DNA from: a virus | Direction: 5' to 3' (one strand) | DNA length: 42,431 bases | IMG/VR virus record: IMGVR_UViG_3300025400_000033 | Span: 1-42,431 of that record | Shown here: one piece after another, positions 8,149-15,441 of the stretch | Layout of the letters: every line of letters begins with the position of its first letter | Numbering within the stretch: the first letter of the stretch is position 1 | Position numbers and translations under genes: made by a program | Notes under the pieces: generated by a model | The model's database searches: none | Seen by the model: the letters and a program-made list of their open reading frames with translations, nothing else | What the model was told of the DNA's origin: nothing

Positions 8149-8184
8149 ATACCACTATGCGATTTATGGCTCGCTAGACCGTTC

Positions 8185-8481
8185 TCAAAAATATTTAGCC
8201 AACATTCGAATGAGGCCTATAGAATCTATGCTTACAAGCAAGACATAGTTAGCAAGCATGCCAAATGATTGCCTAGTAAAACTAGCCCAAGCATACAACA
8301 TACAGCCAAAAATCCAAGCGGGATATAGTAGAACCAATGGAGGATTGGGTACCGTGACCGCCATCGTGATGCTACACGCGATGCTAATAGTCCAAGCCAC
8401 AAACTCAGCAATGAACCTAATATGATTAGATTTGTAGTCATCTTTGATCCATTGTATAGTGTCTAATATAATTTTACGCAT
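8185..8481 (-). CDS. small conserved membrane protein
   Basis: 98 residues from ATG at 8481 (MRKIILDTIQWIKDD). Three hydrophobic spans are visible: AEFVAWTISIACSITMAV, PLVLLYPAWIFGCMLYAW and MLANYVLLVSIDSIGLI. From memory, this pattern matches a conserved small membrane protein of T4-like marine phages of unknown role. The start overlaps the upstream DsbA-like gene by eight bases, and the gene is followed by the 70-base leader of the polymerase gene. A longer start at 8517 would lie deep in the neighbour and is less likely. Confidence 0.7.
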   Translation of the reverse strand: MRKIILDTIQWIKDDYKSNHIRFIAEFVAWTISIACSITMAVTVPNPPLVLLYPAWIFGCMLYAWASFTRQSFGMLANYVLLVSIDSIGLIRMLAKYF

Positions 8482-8746
8482 CGTCGCGACGATTTGCGTG
8501 GCCGCTGATGTCAACAATAGTTTCTAAATCATCAAATTCACGGAATACTTGATCCCATTGGTCTTTTTGTGCAATCTTAATAGCCTTGCGAATAACACTG
8601 GGCTTGACATCTAGTTCTTCGGCTACTGCTTTGATAGTTTCATTCAGACCTTCTGTAAGGTCTTGAATTTCCTGCATGACTGTGCAACCTTCTGCTACGA
8701 TTTGTTTAATCTTTGCCTGTTCGGGTGCGCCAAAACTTTTACTCAT
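8474..8746 (-). CDS. DsbA-like double-stranded DNA-binding protein
   Basis: 90 residues from ATG at 8746 (MSKSFGAPEQAKIKQIV), with AAGGAG eight bases before it. The protein is all helical, with the segment LNETIKAVAEELDVKPSVIRKAIKIA resembling a small helix-turn-helix. It fits the T4 DsbA group (89 residues in T4), which binds DNA near late promoters and aids late transcription. Identification rests on length, composition and remembered similarity. A strong sigma-70-like promoter precedes the gene, so it should be expressed early and head the polymerase-clamp transcript. Confidence 0.55.
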   Translation of the reverse strand: MSKSFGAPEQAKIKQIVAEGCTVMQEIQDLTEGLNETIKAVAEELDVKPSVIRKAIKIAQKDQWDQVFREFDDLETIVDISGHANRRDDA

Positions 8747-8768
8747 AAAAAATCTCCTTGTTAGTAAG

Positions 8769-8796
8769 TTTATACTATACAAGGAGTAAATGTCAA
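8769..8796 (-). promoter_or_regulatory. strong sigma-70-like promoter for dsbA-like/43/45 transcript
   Basis: Minus strand TTGACA (8796-8791), 16 bases, TATAAA (8774-8769). The -35 is a perfect consensus. The string TATAGTATAA across the -10 also occurs in the promoters at 22598 and 31264, which suggests a shared early-promoter design. The -35 box overlaps the stop codon of the upstream gene. Confidence 0.65.
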
Positions 8797-9536
8797 CTTT
8801 TGTCGTATAATTCTGAGTATTTTTCTTTTAATACTTTCTGTGCGTTTTGATAGTTGGTCACTGTTTGTATTAATGCCGGTGTTCTGGGAATTTCTGTAAC
8901 TTTTTCTACAAATGATAATGTCCCTTCTGCATCATTTGTTAATGTTGTATAAGGAATATTAAAATATTTTTCTATGCAGTCTTCTAAAAAATCATCAATA
9001 TATCCACATCGTTTATTTTGTTTTTTTAATATCTTGGCTATTATAGAAGTTGGTAGATCTTTTAAACTAGATGCACTAGTTAATAGCGGTAAATCACTGT
9101 TTTTTGATTGTTCAATATTATAAAGATCGTAAACATCATTTTTTCTATCATCTGTCAATCCGGGCGTTATAGGATCATTACCCCACATTTTTAAAAAATG
9201 ATTTATTTCTATTTCATGATAATCATCAGGAGTAATGGTTATTCCTATCAATGAATAGTTTATGTACATGTTTTTTATTGTTAAATCATCACCTGTACTA
9301 ACTTGTACTATATAAGGACTCGATGTATCTTTAGGTTCGAATTCAGTAAATTTTGGATTCCATGGCGTTTCGGATTTTATAGTTGTGTGGTTATTAATAT
9401 ATTGAAACCAATATAAATGTGCATCGCCTTTTGGAAAATCGTATGTATTCCAATTTAAAAAAGAATGAGCAATAAGTCCGCCTAAAAAACTATGCCCGTC
9501 ACCACCACGGCTGAATACAGCATATATATCTTTCAT
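8793..9536 (-). CDS. unknown protein, last gene of the ten-gene operon
   Basis: 247 residues starting MKDIYAVFSRGGDGHSFLGG. The first 25 residues look like a strand, a Gly-rich loop (SRGGDGHSF) and a helix, which recalls the nucleotide-binding start of sulfotransferases or kinases, but it is not a standard P-loop. The rest has no motif I know. The protein of the plus-strand gene at 28063 has a similar start (YTEGSCGHFMSTLL). The ATG directly abuts the deaminase stop (TAA then ATG). The codon use is more AT-rich than in the rest of the operon, which may mean later arrival. Confidence 0.65.
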   Translation of the reverse strand: MKDIYAVFSRGGDGHSFLGGLIAHSFLNWNTYDFPKGDAHLYWFQYINNHTTIKSETPWNPKFTEFEPKDTSSPYIVQVSTGDDLTIKNMYINYSLIGITITPDDYHEIEINHFLKMWGNDPITPGLTDDRKNDVYDLYNIEQSKNSDLPLLTSASSLKDLPTSIIAKILKKQNKRCGYIDDFLEDCIEKYFNIPYTTLTNDAEGTLSFVEKVTEIPRTPALIQTVTNYQNAQKVLKEKYSELYDKS

Positions 9537-10166
9537 TTAGTTGTTTAGATCAAATGCTTTAAGATTTTTTTCGATTTGATCTGGACGAACATCACGGGTC
9601 AAACTCATTGAGTAGCGGGGATCATTGGCCTGTTTCTTAGTGGCAATAACCCCACTGGCATCTTCTATAGGATGATTTTCATCACCTAAGAATGTATCAG
9701 CAAACTTTTTACATAGTTTTGTGATGTCCTTATTACCGGTACATTCTACGGTAAATTCAAAATCTTCATCATGTTGGCTAGGATCACTGTATCCACAATA
9801 GACTTTTTTTACAGGACTAGCATTGATGTAATCTGTACAACTACCTTGATACCGATCTGCCATAGCACCATCGCATGGACTTAGAGTTGTTAGTATAATA
9901 CTACCTTCAGGGATATCGCCATACTCTCGTTCGTAAGCATCTATAGCATTACGTTCAGCATGGCTCCATTTGTTGCCAACTTTCATACTGGTACGAGCAA
10001 CCGCACGATGATCTGGATCTAATACACAGGCCGACACCATACCAAATTTTTTGGGATCTTTCTTTTGTCCAGCAATGATTAAATTGCAAAGTTCAACAAG
10101 GTACTTATCCAAGTGTTTACGACCGTGGATTTTGTAATCGCTCTTGATAAACTCTAAGATTTTCAT
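9537..10166 (-). CDS. RibD-like zinc-dependent deaminase family protein
   Basis: 209 residues. The deaminase signature is clear: HAERNAI with His69 and Glu71, then SPCDGAMADRYQGSC with Cys98 and Cys110. The eleven residues between the two cysteines are more than in cytidine or dCMP deaminases (two) and nearer the RibD type (eight), so the substrate is uncertain. The N-terminus MKILEFIKSD resembles the leaders of other proteins of this operon. Its start overlaps the upstream stop (ATGA). It might act on a nucleotide, a base-modification precursor or nucleic acid. Confidence 0.72.
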   Translation of the reverse strand: MKILEFIKSDYKIHGRKHLDKYLVELCNLIIAGQKKDPKKFGMVSACVLDPDHRAVARTSMKVGNKWSHAERNAIDAYEREYGDIPEGSIILTTLSPCDGAMADRYQGSCTDYINASPVKKVYCGYSDPSQHDEDFEFTVECTGNKDITKLCKKFADTFLGDENHPIEDASGVIATKKQANDPRYSMSLTRDVRPDQIEKNLKAFDLNN

Positions 10167-10744
10167 TTCTTTTTAGCCCGGCCTGCTTTCATGTTTGCTA
10201 GCCAATGTGCCATACGGGCCTTTTCACCTGTTGAATGTTTGGCAGTATTTCTTAAACTACTAACACTTGCTTTGGTATTTACGCCACTACGTTTGGCAAG
10301 ACCTTTTCGTCCGGGATTTTTTCCATCGGCAAAGTTCTCATCTGTTTTACCTGCTTTTTTTTTAGCAATAGCAATAGCAGCCTGTTGAGCAGGATTGGCT
10401 GCTTCTTTCAATGTTTGTAATACATTGTATAGTTGTTCAACACTTTCACAATGCCATTTACGTAGTGCTTTATTGATACGGCTATTTGGATCTCTCTTGG
10501 TCGAGGCTCCTGTACGATGTTTCTTCATGCCCTTCATACGAGCACAGAAACTCTTACGACGTTTGCTGGCCTTGCTGCCTTTCTTTAACTTACTGGGTTT
10601 AGTAGTCACAGCAGTTTGTAGTTTACTACCGGGATGTTCGCGACGATAACTCGCTACGCCTTTTTTATTAAGGCCACCGTTTTTATTTTTACCACTTGAT
10701 TTTTGCCAAGCGGCTGATTCAGTAATAAATTCTTCGGCTCTCAT
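10163..10744 (-). CDS. basic phage protein resembling the DUF6321 group, possible internal virion protein
   Basis: 193 residues, very basic, starting MRAEEFITESAAWQKSSG. The central SKRRKSFCARMKGMKKHR and RDPNSRINKALRKWHC are, from memory, the hallmark of the phage family called DUF6321, with conserved Cys near both ends of the motif. The N-terminal ten residues strongly resemble T4 capsid-targeting leaders (EEFITE against QEFIAE). The tail is Lys/Arg-rich (ANMKAGRAKKK). These features fit a DNA-bound protein packaged in the head. Start and stop both overlap neighbours in ATGA fashion. Confidence 0.68.
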   Translation of the reverse strand: MRAEEFITESAAWQKSSGKNKNGGLNKKGVASYRREHPGSKLQTAVTTKPSKLKKGSKASKRRKSFCARMKGMKKHRTGASTKRDPNSRINKALRKWHCESVEQLYNVLQTLKEAANPAQQAAIAIAKKKAGKTDENFADGKNPGRKGLAKRSGVNTKASVSSLRNTAKHSTGEKARMAHWLANMKAGRAKKK

Positions 10745-13233
10745 TTCTTTTTCTTCTTAGGATTTTTAGCGCCGTAGCTGGCAGCAATAGCCATCTGACG
10801 TATTTTTTCTGGACTCTTGTTTTTAAACTGATGATGACCTTTTGCGTTAGGTGTTTGAGCAGCTTTGGCAAAATCATCAATATACTTTTTTACTGGATCA
10901 TTGGGTTTAAGTTTTTCAGCTAACTTAGAAGATAGTGACTCTAAATAAGCATCTTGTTCTTCGCCCATATCGTGTTCATCGTCTACAGCATTAAACACCG
11001 CATCTAAGTAATCAGCGGCCTTAGTAACTTTACTTTGTTGCCACGGTTCCAATGTATCGCCTTGTGCTTGCATTTGTTTGACAGCATGACGTAGTTTAGA
11101 TGCATGTTTGACTAGACTCTTTAGTTGGCTGCTGGTCATGCCATTGGCTTCATCATTATACCATTCTGGATTTTCGTGAACACTATCATCGTGACCAGCA
11201 CCGGCCCATTTGCTAGTACCGTGTGCTGTAGCAGCCGCTCCTTGTCCCCAACCTTTGCCTACATCGCTATGATCTTCTTTAAGACCACCAACTTTCATGG
11301 CCTGTTCTTTATTTGAACTATATCCTTGAGCAATGGCCTGTTGTCTTTGGTTAGGCCAAATATTGGCAACATACATTTTTCCATCACGAACAATGTACCA
11401 AGATTCCTTGTCCATTTCGTCACCAGCAGGACCACCTGTACCGTATCTTGTGCTGCGGTTGTAGTCCATTTGACGTTGTTGATCGCGCTCGTTATCGTTG
11501 GCGTAATAGCCGCCTTCGTCATCATGACGACCTTCGTTAGGTACACAGTTACGAACTTGTCCACCGTTCTTACCTTTCTTAGTACCAGCCGCATGATGTC
11601 CTGGCCAACATTTAGTAAAACCATTTGAGTCCTTAGCACCTTTCTTGATCTCATTAAGATTACCATGTGTTTGGCACATACCGCAATCTGGGCATACTGC
11701 TTCCATTGTCATCATACTTTCTTCGTGCTTTTTCTTACCGGCACAGTGAGCCTTTTGACTAAAGCCTTTTGGATGACTACAGTTGATTGAACTCTTATAC
11801 TTCTGACTCCACTCTTCCGCCACACCTTGCTCTTTAGGCATAGGAATATATCCTTTGCCACTACAACGACGACACGATTTGGTAGGGTCTAAAGTATCTT
11901 CGCCACTGCCATCGCATTGCGGGCAGGTGCGAGTGGCTTGATCTTCCGCCACACCTTGCTCGTTAATTCTTAATTGTTTCTTTGTGTAGGCGATATTACT
12001 ATCAAAACTTTTTTGACCTTTTTCTTCTGTGGGTTTGGTTATATCCGAATGAACTTGTTTTCCGCCAGCATAAACTCTTACTTGATATCCCCATGGTGTC
12101 TTATGTAGTTCATGTGTGTATGGTCCTATTGTTTCAGAGCGGATAACAGATTCTTTTAGTGAGCCTTCCGCCACACCTTCCTTCATTCTGCGACCATGTT
12201 GATCTAATACTATAAGTTTGCCGCCGAATTTTTTAATATGAGCCAATGCCAAGTCTCGTGATAGGAATGTTTTAACAAACTCATTTTTGCTATCAGGAAA
12301 TACACCATACTCAGTTGGTTCAGGGGTATATGTAAGTTTACCTTTTGCTTCCGCCACACCTTCCTGTAATCCCGGAATAGGATGTAATCCTTTGGGAATT
12401 TCTCCAGTCCAATGCTGTGATCCGTGCCTTGCTGGTAAATCTCTTATGGCATTTTCTTCCGCTAACTCACACAATTCAGTATGATGTAAAAATATAGTGC
12501 TACCACAATCATAACAAGGATAGTTATCAAATGGGTCCTCATCGTCATCGCCACCACTCATAGCAAATTCATTCAAGGAGCCTTCCGCCACACCTTGCTC
12601 GTCACTCTTGTTAATCAAATCGATGTTACCAAACTGACGAAGATGTTTTATTGTGTTATTAAGATGGTGGTAATAATCTGGATCGTCTTTACTGACACCA
12701 TTTTGTGCTAATAATTTTTCAGCATAACGATGTGTTGGCATTTCTTTCTTCAATAGTTCCGGAGCGCCTTCCGCCACACCTTCTTCTTTTTTAACAACAA
12801 AGTTTATGTTTTTGTTTCCGGTGTTGGGATCAATGTATGTGCTTTTGAATACTTTACCGCCGTGTTCTCGAGCGTAGGCAAATGCTTCATGTTTGTTATC
12901 AAATCTATTAGTAGGCGGTTTAATCATAGGGCTTGCTTCTTCCGCCATATCTAATTCACGGGCTTTGTGTTTTACATCGCCCTGCTTTTCGGCCTTCTTC
13001 TTATCCTTGTGAGCACCGGCACCGCCCATCTTGGCGTTCTTGGCCACAAAGTTTCTTGGTTTACTAGCAGGTATTTCTTTAGGACCCATTCTGCTTTGAA
13101 CAATAATACTATCTTTGCCTAATGGTTTACTAACGCTAGCAATGCCGCCAGCACTTGTTCCGCCACTTGTAGCAGATTCTAACGTATAAACGGTAGTGTC
13201 TTTAAAGTTTTTAGATTTAAATTCGTTGTTCAT
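10741..13233 (-). CDS. 830-residue mosaic protein with six GVAE linkers, possible packaged polyprotein
   Basis: The chain is a row of unrelated modules of about 43-78 residues, separated by E(Q/E)GVAE or (Q/K)EGVAE. A basic N-terminal region (KMGGAGAHKDKKKAEKQ) leads to small alpha/beta modules (HEAFAYAREHGGKVF, LALAHIKKFGGKLIV). One module carries CYDCG, and another has a DnaJ-type zinc finger (CPQCDGSGE...CRRCSGKG). After the last linker comes a Cys-rich region (WSQKYKSSINCSHPKGFS, CPDCGMCQTHG) and a helical, Lys-rich tail. The linkers resemble prohead-protease sites (x-E), so I infer a polyprotein cut inside the capsid. Both ends overlap neighbours. I know of no function for it. Confidence 0.8.
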   Translation of the reverse strand: MNNEFKSKNFKDTTVYTLESATSGGTSAGGIASVSKPLGKDSIIVQSRMGPKEIPASKPRNFVAKNAKMGGAGAHKDKKKAEKQGDVKHKARELDMAEEASPMIKPPTNRFDNKHEAFAYAREHGGKVFKSTYIDPNTGNKNINFVVKKEEGVAEGAPELLKKEMPTHRYAEKLLAQNGVSKDDPDYYHHLNNTIKHLRQFGNIDLINKSDEQGVAEGSLNEFAMSGGDDDEDPFDNYPCYDCGSTIFLHHTELCELAEENAIRDLPARHGSQHWTGEIPKGLHPIPGLQEGVAEAKGKLTYTPEPTEYGVFPDSKNEFVKTFLSRDLALAHIKKFGGKLIVLDQHGRRMKEGVAEGSLKESVIRSETIGPYTHELHKTPWGYQVRVYAGGKQVHSDITKPTEEKGQKSFDSNIAYTKKQLRINEQGVAEDQATRTCPQCDGSGEDTLDPTKSCRRCSGKGYIPMPKEQGVAEEWSQKYKSSINCSHPKGFSQKAHCAGKKKHEESMMTMEAVCPDCGMCQTHGNLNEIKKGAKDSNGFTKCWPGHHAAGTKKGKNGGQVRNCVPNEGRHDDEGGYYANDNERDQQRQMDYNRSTRYGTGGPAGDEMDKESWYIVRDGKMYVANIWPNQRQQAIAQGYSSNKEQAMKVGGLKEDHSDVGKGWGQGAAATAHGTSKWAGAGHDDSVHENPEWYNDEANGMTSSQLKSLVKHASKLRHAVKQMQAQGDTLEPWQQSKVTKAADYLDAVFNAVDDEHDMGEEQDAYLESLSSKLAEKLKPNDPVKKYIDDFAKAAQTPNAKGHHQFKNKSPEKIRQMAIAASYGAKNPKKKKK
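11815..12782 (-). repeat. six identical 14-base in-frame repeats encoding the GVAE linker
   Basis: The plus-strand string TTCCGCCACACCTT occurs without mismatch at 11815, 11944, 12166, 12349, 12583 and 12769. Spacings are 129, 222, 183, 234 and 186 bases, all multiples of three. On the minus strand it reads AAGGTGTGGCGGAA, coding for GVAE with identical third positions, while the modules in between are unrelated. A degenerate relative lies near 14490 (EQGVKE) in a neighbouring gene. Confidence 0.9.
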
Positions 13234-13601
13234 TTCTTTCTATTCCTAGGATTCCAATCAGCTATTGGACTAGTCTTATTTACATCTTTACTTTCTCTAC
13301 TGCCACCAGGTGTTAGTTGAACTTTTGGAGTACCTACTAGATTAGCCGCGGCTTGTAGAATGTTATCTTCAACGTCAGTGTATCCAATAGTAACCATTTT
13401 CAAGCCTGTTGGACCTGCAACATCCATTTTTTGATTCGGTAATCCTGCAACAGCAACACCAAATCTATAAGCAAGATAACCACTACTATTATCTAATTCT
13501 GGCCAGATATGACTATTAGGTAGTGCTTCAGCTACATCAGGGTGCCAACCGCTTGCACCTGAATAGTCTTTGGCTTCTTTTACAAATTCTCTTGCTCTCA
13601 T
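13230..13601 (-). CDS. conserved phage protein with capsid-leader-like N-terminus, unknown function
   Basis: 123 residues starting MRAREFVKEAKDYSGASG. The middle has PNSHIWPELDNSSGYLAYR and VAGPTGLKMVTIGYTDVED, and the tail TSPIADWNPRNRKK is basic. From memory, proteins with the PNSH.YPELDNSS..YR pattern are common in marine T4-like phages without a known role. The first ten residues match the leader shared by several genes here, and HPDVAEALP could be a cleavage site. Its start overlaps the dps stop and its own stop overlaps the mosaic gene start, both as ATGA. Confidence 0.68.
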   Translation of the reverse strand: MRAREFVKEAKDYSGASGWHPDVAEALPNSHIWPELDNSSGYLAYRFGVAVAGLPNQKMDVAGPTGLKMVTIGYTDVEDNILQAAANLVGTPKVQLTPGGSRESKDVNKTSPIADWNPRNRKK

Positions 13602-14047
13602 AGTCTTGCATCCTTACTTAAACTAGCACGTAGGAACCAAAGGTGTTTCTTATGTGCATCCATACGCTCTGCTAGAAAGTTGCTTAGGCCATGTTCGCCT
13701 TCGCCTTCAGCAGCATCATAGTTTTTCTTTAAGATTATCAATAACTTTTCGCTATCTATGATCAGTTCTTTAACCATGTCATCTTTACTGGGTACACGAT
13801 CTTCATCTTCGATCTTAGTTAACATACTTAGGTTATGATAACTTGTGGGCATATAGGCATTTAGCTTACGAACATTTTCAGCAAATGGATCGATTGATTC
13901 ATATACTTCATTATAGATTTCTTCAAATAGTTTATGGTATTCGTAAAAGTCGCTGCCTTCTACATTCCAGTGAAAACTATGAGTTTTCACATAGAAGCTA
14001 AAAGTGCTACTAAATGCTATTCGAGTTAATTGAACTAACTTATCCAT
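13598..14047 (-). CDS. dps: Dps-like ferroxidase / DNA-protection protein
   Basis: 149 residues from ATG at 14047 (MDKLVQLTRIAFSST). The Dps ferroxidase centre is complete with the spacing of E. coli Dps: His26 in HSFHWNVEG, His38 twelve residues later, then Asp53 and Glu57 in SIDPFAENV. The four-helix-bundle length is right, and the protein lacks a long basic N-tail. Dps dodecamers oxidise and store iron and shield DNA from Fenton damage. Inside an operon of probable packaged proteins it might protect the incoming genome. It starts two bases after the upstream stop and overlaps the next start (ATGA). Confidence 0.87.
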   Translation of the reverse strand: MDKLVQLTRIAFSSTFSFYVKTHSFHWNVEGSDFYEYHKLFEEIYNEVYESIDPFAENVRKLNAYMPTSYHNLSMLTKIEDEDRVPSKDDMVKELIIDSEKLLIILKKNYDAAEGEGEHGLSNFLAERMDAHKKHLWFLRASLSKDARL

Positions 14048-14049
14048 TA

Positions 14050-14331
14050 TTATTTTCCATACCATAGTTCGAACCATGCGGGAGTGCCTGGGCGAATATT
14101 ATTTGCCTTCATATATTGTGCTTTGTCATTGCCACTCATTCCGGCTTTGTCTATATTTAGTTTATTTGCTTCGGCAACTTTGGCCTTGTATTCAGCCAAC
14201 CTAACCGTGCTGCCCAAGCCACCCATATAACTAGCAATTTTAAGTTCGTGTATAGGATCGTTGGGCGCAAGATAACAATCATCGGGACTATCCTGAGTTA
14301 TGTTTTCTTTTGTAATACGAAACTGTTTCAT
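14050..14331 (-). CDS. conserved small phage protein, unknown function
   Basis: 93 residues starting MKQFRITKENITQDSPDD, followed by CYLAPNDPIHELK and MGGLGSTVRLAEYKA. From memory, this N-terminal block is well conserved among T4-like marine phages, but it has no assigned role. The C-terminal part (RPGTPAWFELWYGK) is aromatic. The start overlaps the upstream stop as ATGA and the Dps gene follows two bases after its own stop, so it is part of the same translation-coupled string. Confidence 0.68.
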   Translation of the reverse strand: MKQFRITKENITQDSPDDCYLAPNDPIHELKIASYMGGLGSTVRLAEYKAKVAEANKLNIDKAGMSGNDKAQYMKANNIRPGTPAWFELWYGK

Positions 14332-15440
14332 TTTAGCTGACTCTCAATTAATCTTGCTAGGGCATCGGCCTTATCTTCAACCCAGTTCTCGCCTATGTTT
14401 TGTCCACGCCAGTTAGGTTGTGCTGTATAGTTTGCTTCACCGCTATAGCCAGGTTTGTTGACGGCATAACTTCCCCCGTCTGGAGTTTCCTTTACACCTT
14501 GTTCGGCCCTGCGGCGGAACAACTCTTTAGATATATTTTGTGCTATATTTGTTTTATCCTGTGATTTACTTAGATTTTGTAATACTTGGATCAATACTTT
14601 TGTTGGATATTTGGTGTAATCTGCTTGATTGATATTTTCTCCAACATTTTGATCAGTCTTTTTAGGTTCTTCTTTTTTAGGAATACTGCTGGGAGTTCTT
14701 TTTAAACTAGCATCACTCTTGGCACGTTGTTGATCCCATGCCTTGCTCAATTTAGCAGCAGCACTCATACGGGCTTCTGCTACTTTGCCTTTTTTAGTAG
14801 GAGTCATGGCCTTCATACGTTGTTCGGCCTTGTTCATTAAGTCTCGTACTTCATCATCACTGAGTTCGGGATTCATAGCATTACGCCAAACCGCAAACTT
14901 TTCTTCTTCACTCTTGGCAGGATCCATTAATACGGCTCGCATAGGTGTAGCACGTGGTCCTTCTTGATCACGGCTCGGATCCTTGGTTTCTTGACGACTT
15001 ATGACGTTTAATGTGTTGAAATTAAAGGGAATATTGCCAGATTTGTTAGGTTTTCCGTTGTAATTTTTAACATAGCTTAATGCCTTAACTTGATCAGCAC
15101 CTACCACAACGGTGGCAGCTGTATAACCCATTTCATTTAATTTGGCTAGTACCCGAGTTAAGTCTGGCATTTCTTCTGTAGCAGTTTGGAAAATATGTCC
15201 GCTTTGTGGAAATACTTTTTTGTAGATAGCTAGTTTTTCTTTAGGGTTGATAGGATCATCTTTACCCACCGTACGACTAACAACAAAGTATGGATCTGCT
15301 CCCAACTCTTTGGCCTGTGTAATAACACTGCTGGCCAAGAACATGTGTCCCTTGTGTCCCATACCACGACCCCAACCGACCACCGCAGCCTTACCTTGAC
15401 CAGTTCTTGATAGATCTTCAAAAATATTTCTTAATAACAT
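14328..15440 (-). CDS. HxGH-type nucleotidyltransferase (cytidylyltransferase-like) with long tail
   Basis: 370 residues from ATG at 15440 (MLLRNIFEDLSRTGQGK), one base after the upstream stop. The N-terminal 200 residues fit the HIGH nucleotidyltransferase fold: WGRGMGHKGHMFLASSV with HKGH, and GPRATPMRAVL at the place of the C-terminal SxSxxR motif. Such enzymes move NMP onto a phosphorylated acceptor, as in NAD or CDP-alcohol synthesis. The remaining part is low-complexity and basic (KKEEPKKTDQN), with VAEAR, and EQGVKE related to the linker of the mosaic protein. The N-terminus fits the shared leader. The substrate is unknown. Confidence 0.72.
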   Translation of the reverse strand: MLLRNIFEDLSRTGQGKAAVVGWGRGMGHKGHMFLASSVITQAKELGADPYFVVSRTVGKDDPINPKEKLAIYKKVFPQSGHIFQTATEEMPDLTRVLAKLNEMGYTAATVVVGADQVKALSYVKNYNGKPNKSGNIPFNFNTLNVISRQETKDPSRDQEGPRATPMRAVLMDPAKSEEEKFAVWRNAMNPELSDDEVRDLMNKAEQRMKAMTPTKKGKVAEARMSAAAKLSKAWDQQRAKSDASLKRTPSSIPKKEEPKKTDQNVGENINQADYTKYPTKVLIQVLQNLSKSQDKTNIAQNISKELFRRRAEQGVKETPDGGSYAVNKPGYSGEANYTAQPNWRGQNIGENWVEDKADALARLIESQLK

Positions 15441-15441
15441 A

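Noticed and set aside
10395-10649. Plus-strand 84-residue Cys/Leu-rich frame
   Set aside because: It is antisense to the basic DUF6321-like gene and comes from its Lys/Arg-rich codons.
11815-12782. CRISPR-like array
   Set aside because: Repeats are only 14 bases, unevenly spaced (129-234 bases) and lie in frame inside a coding gene.
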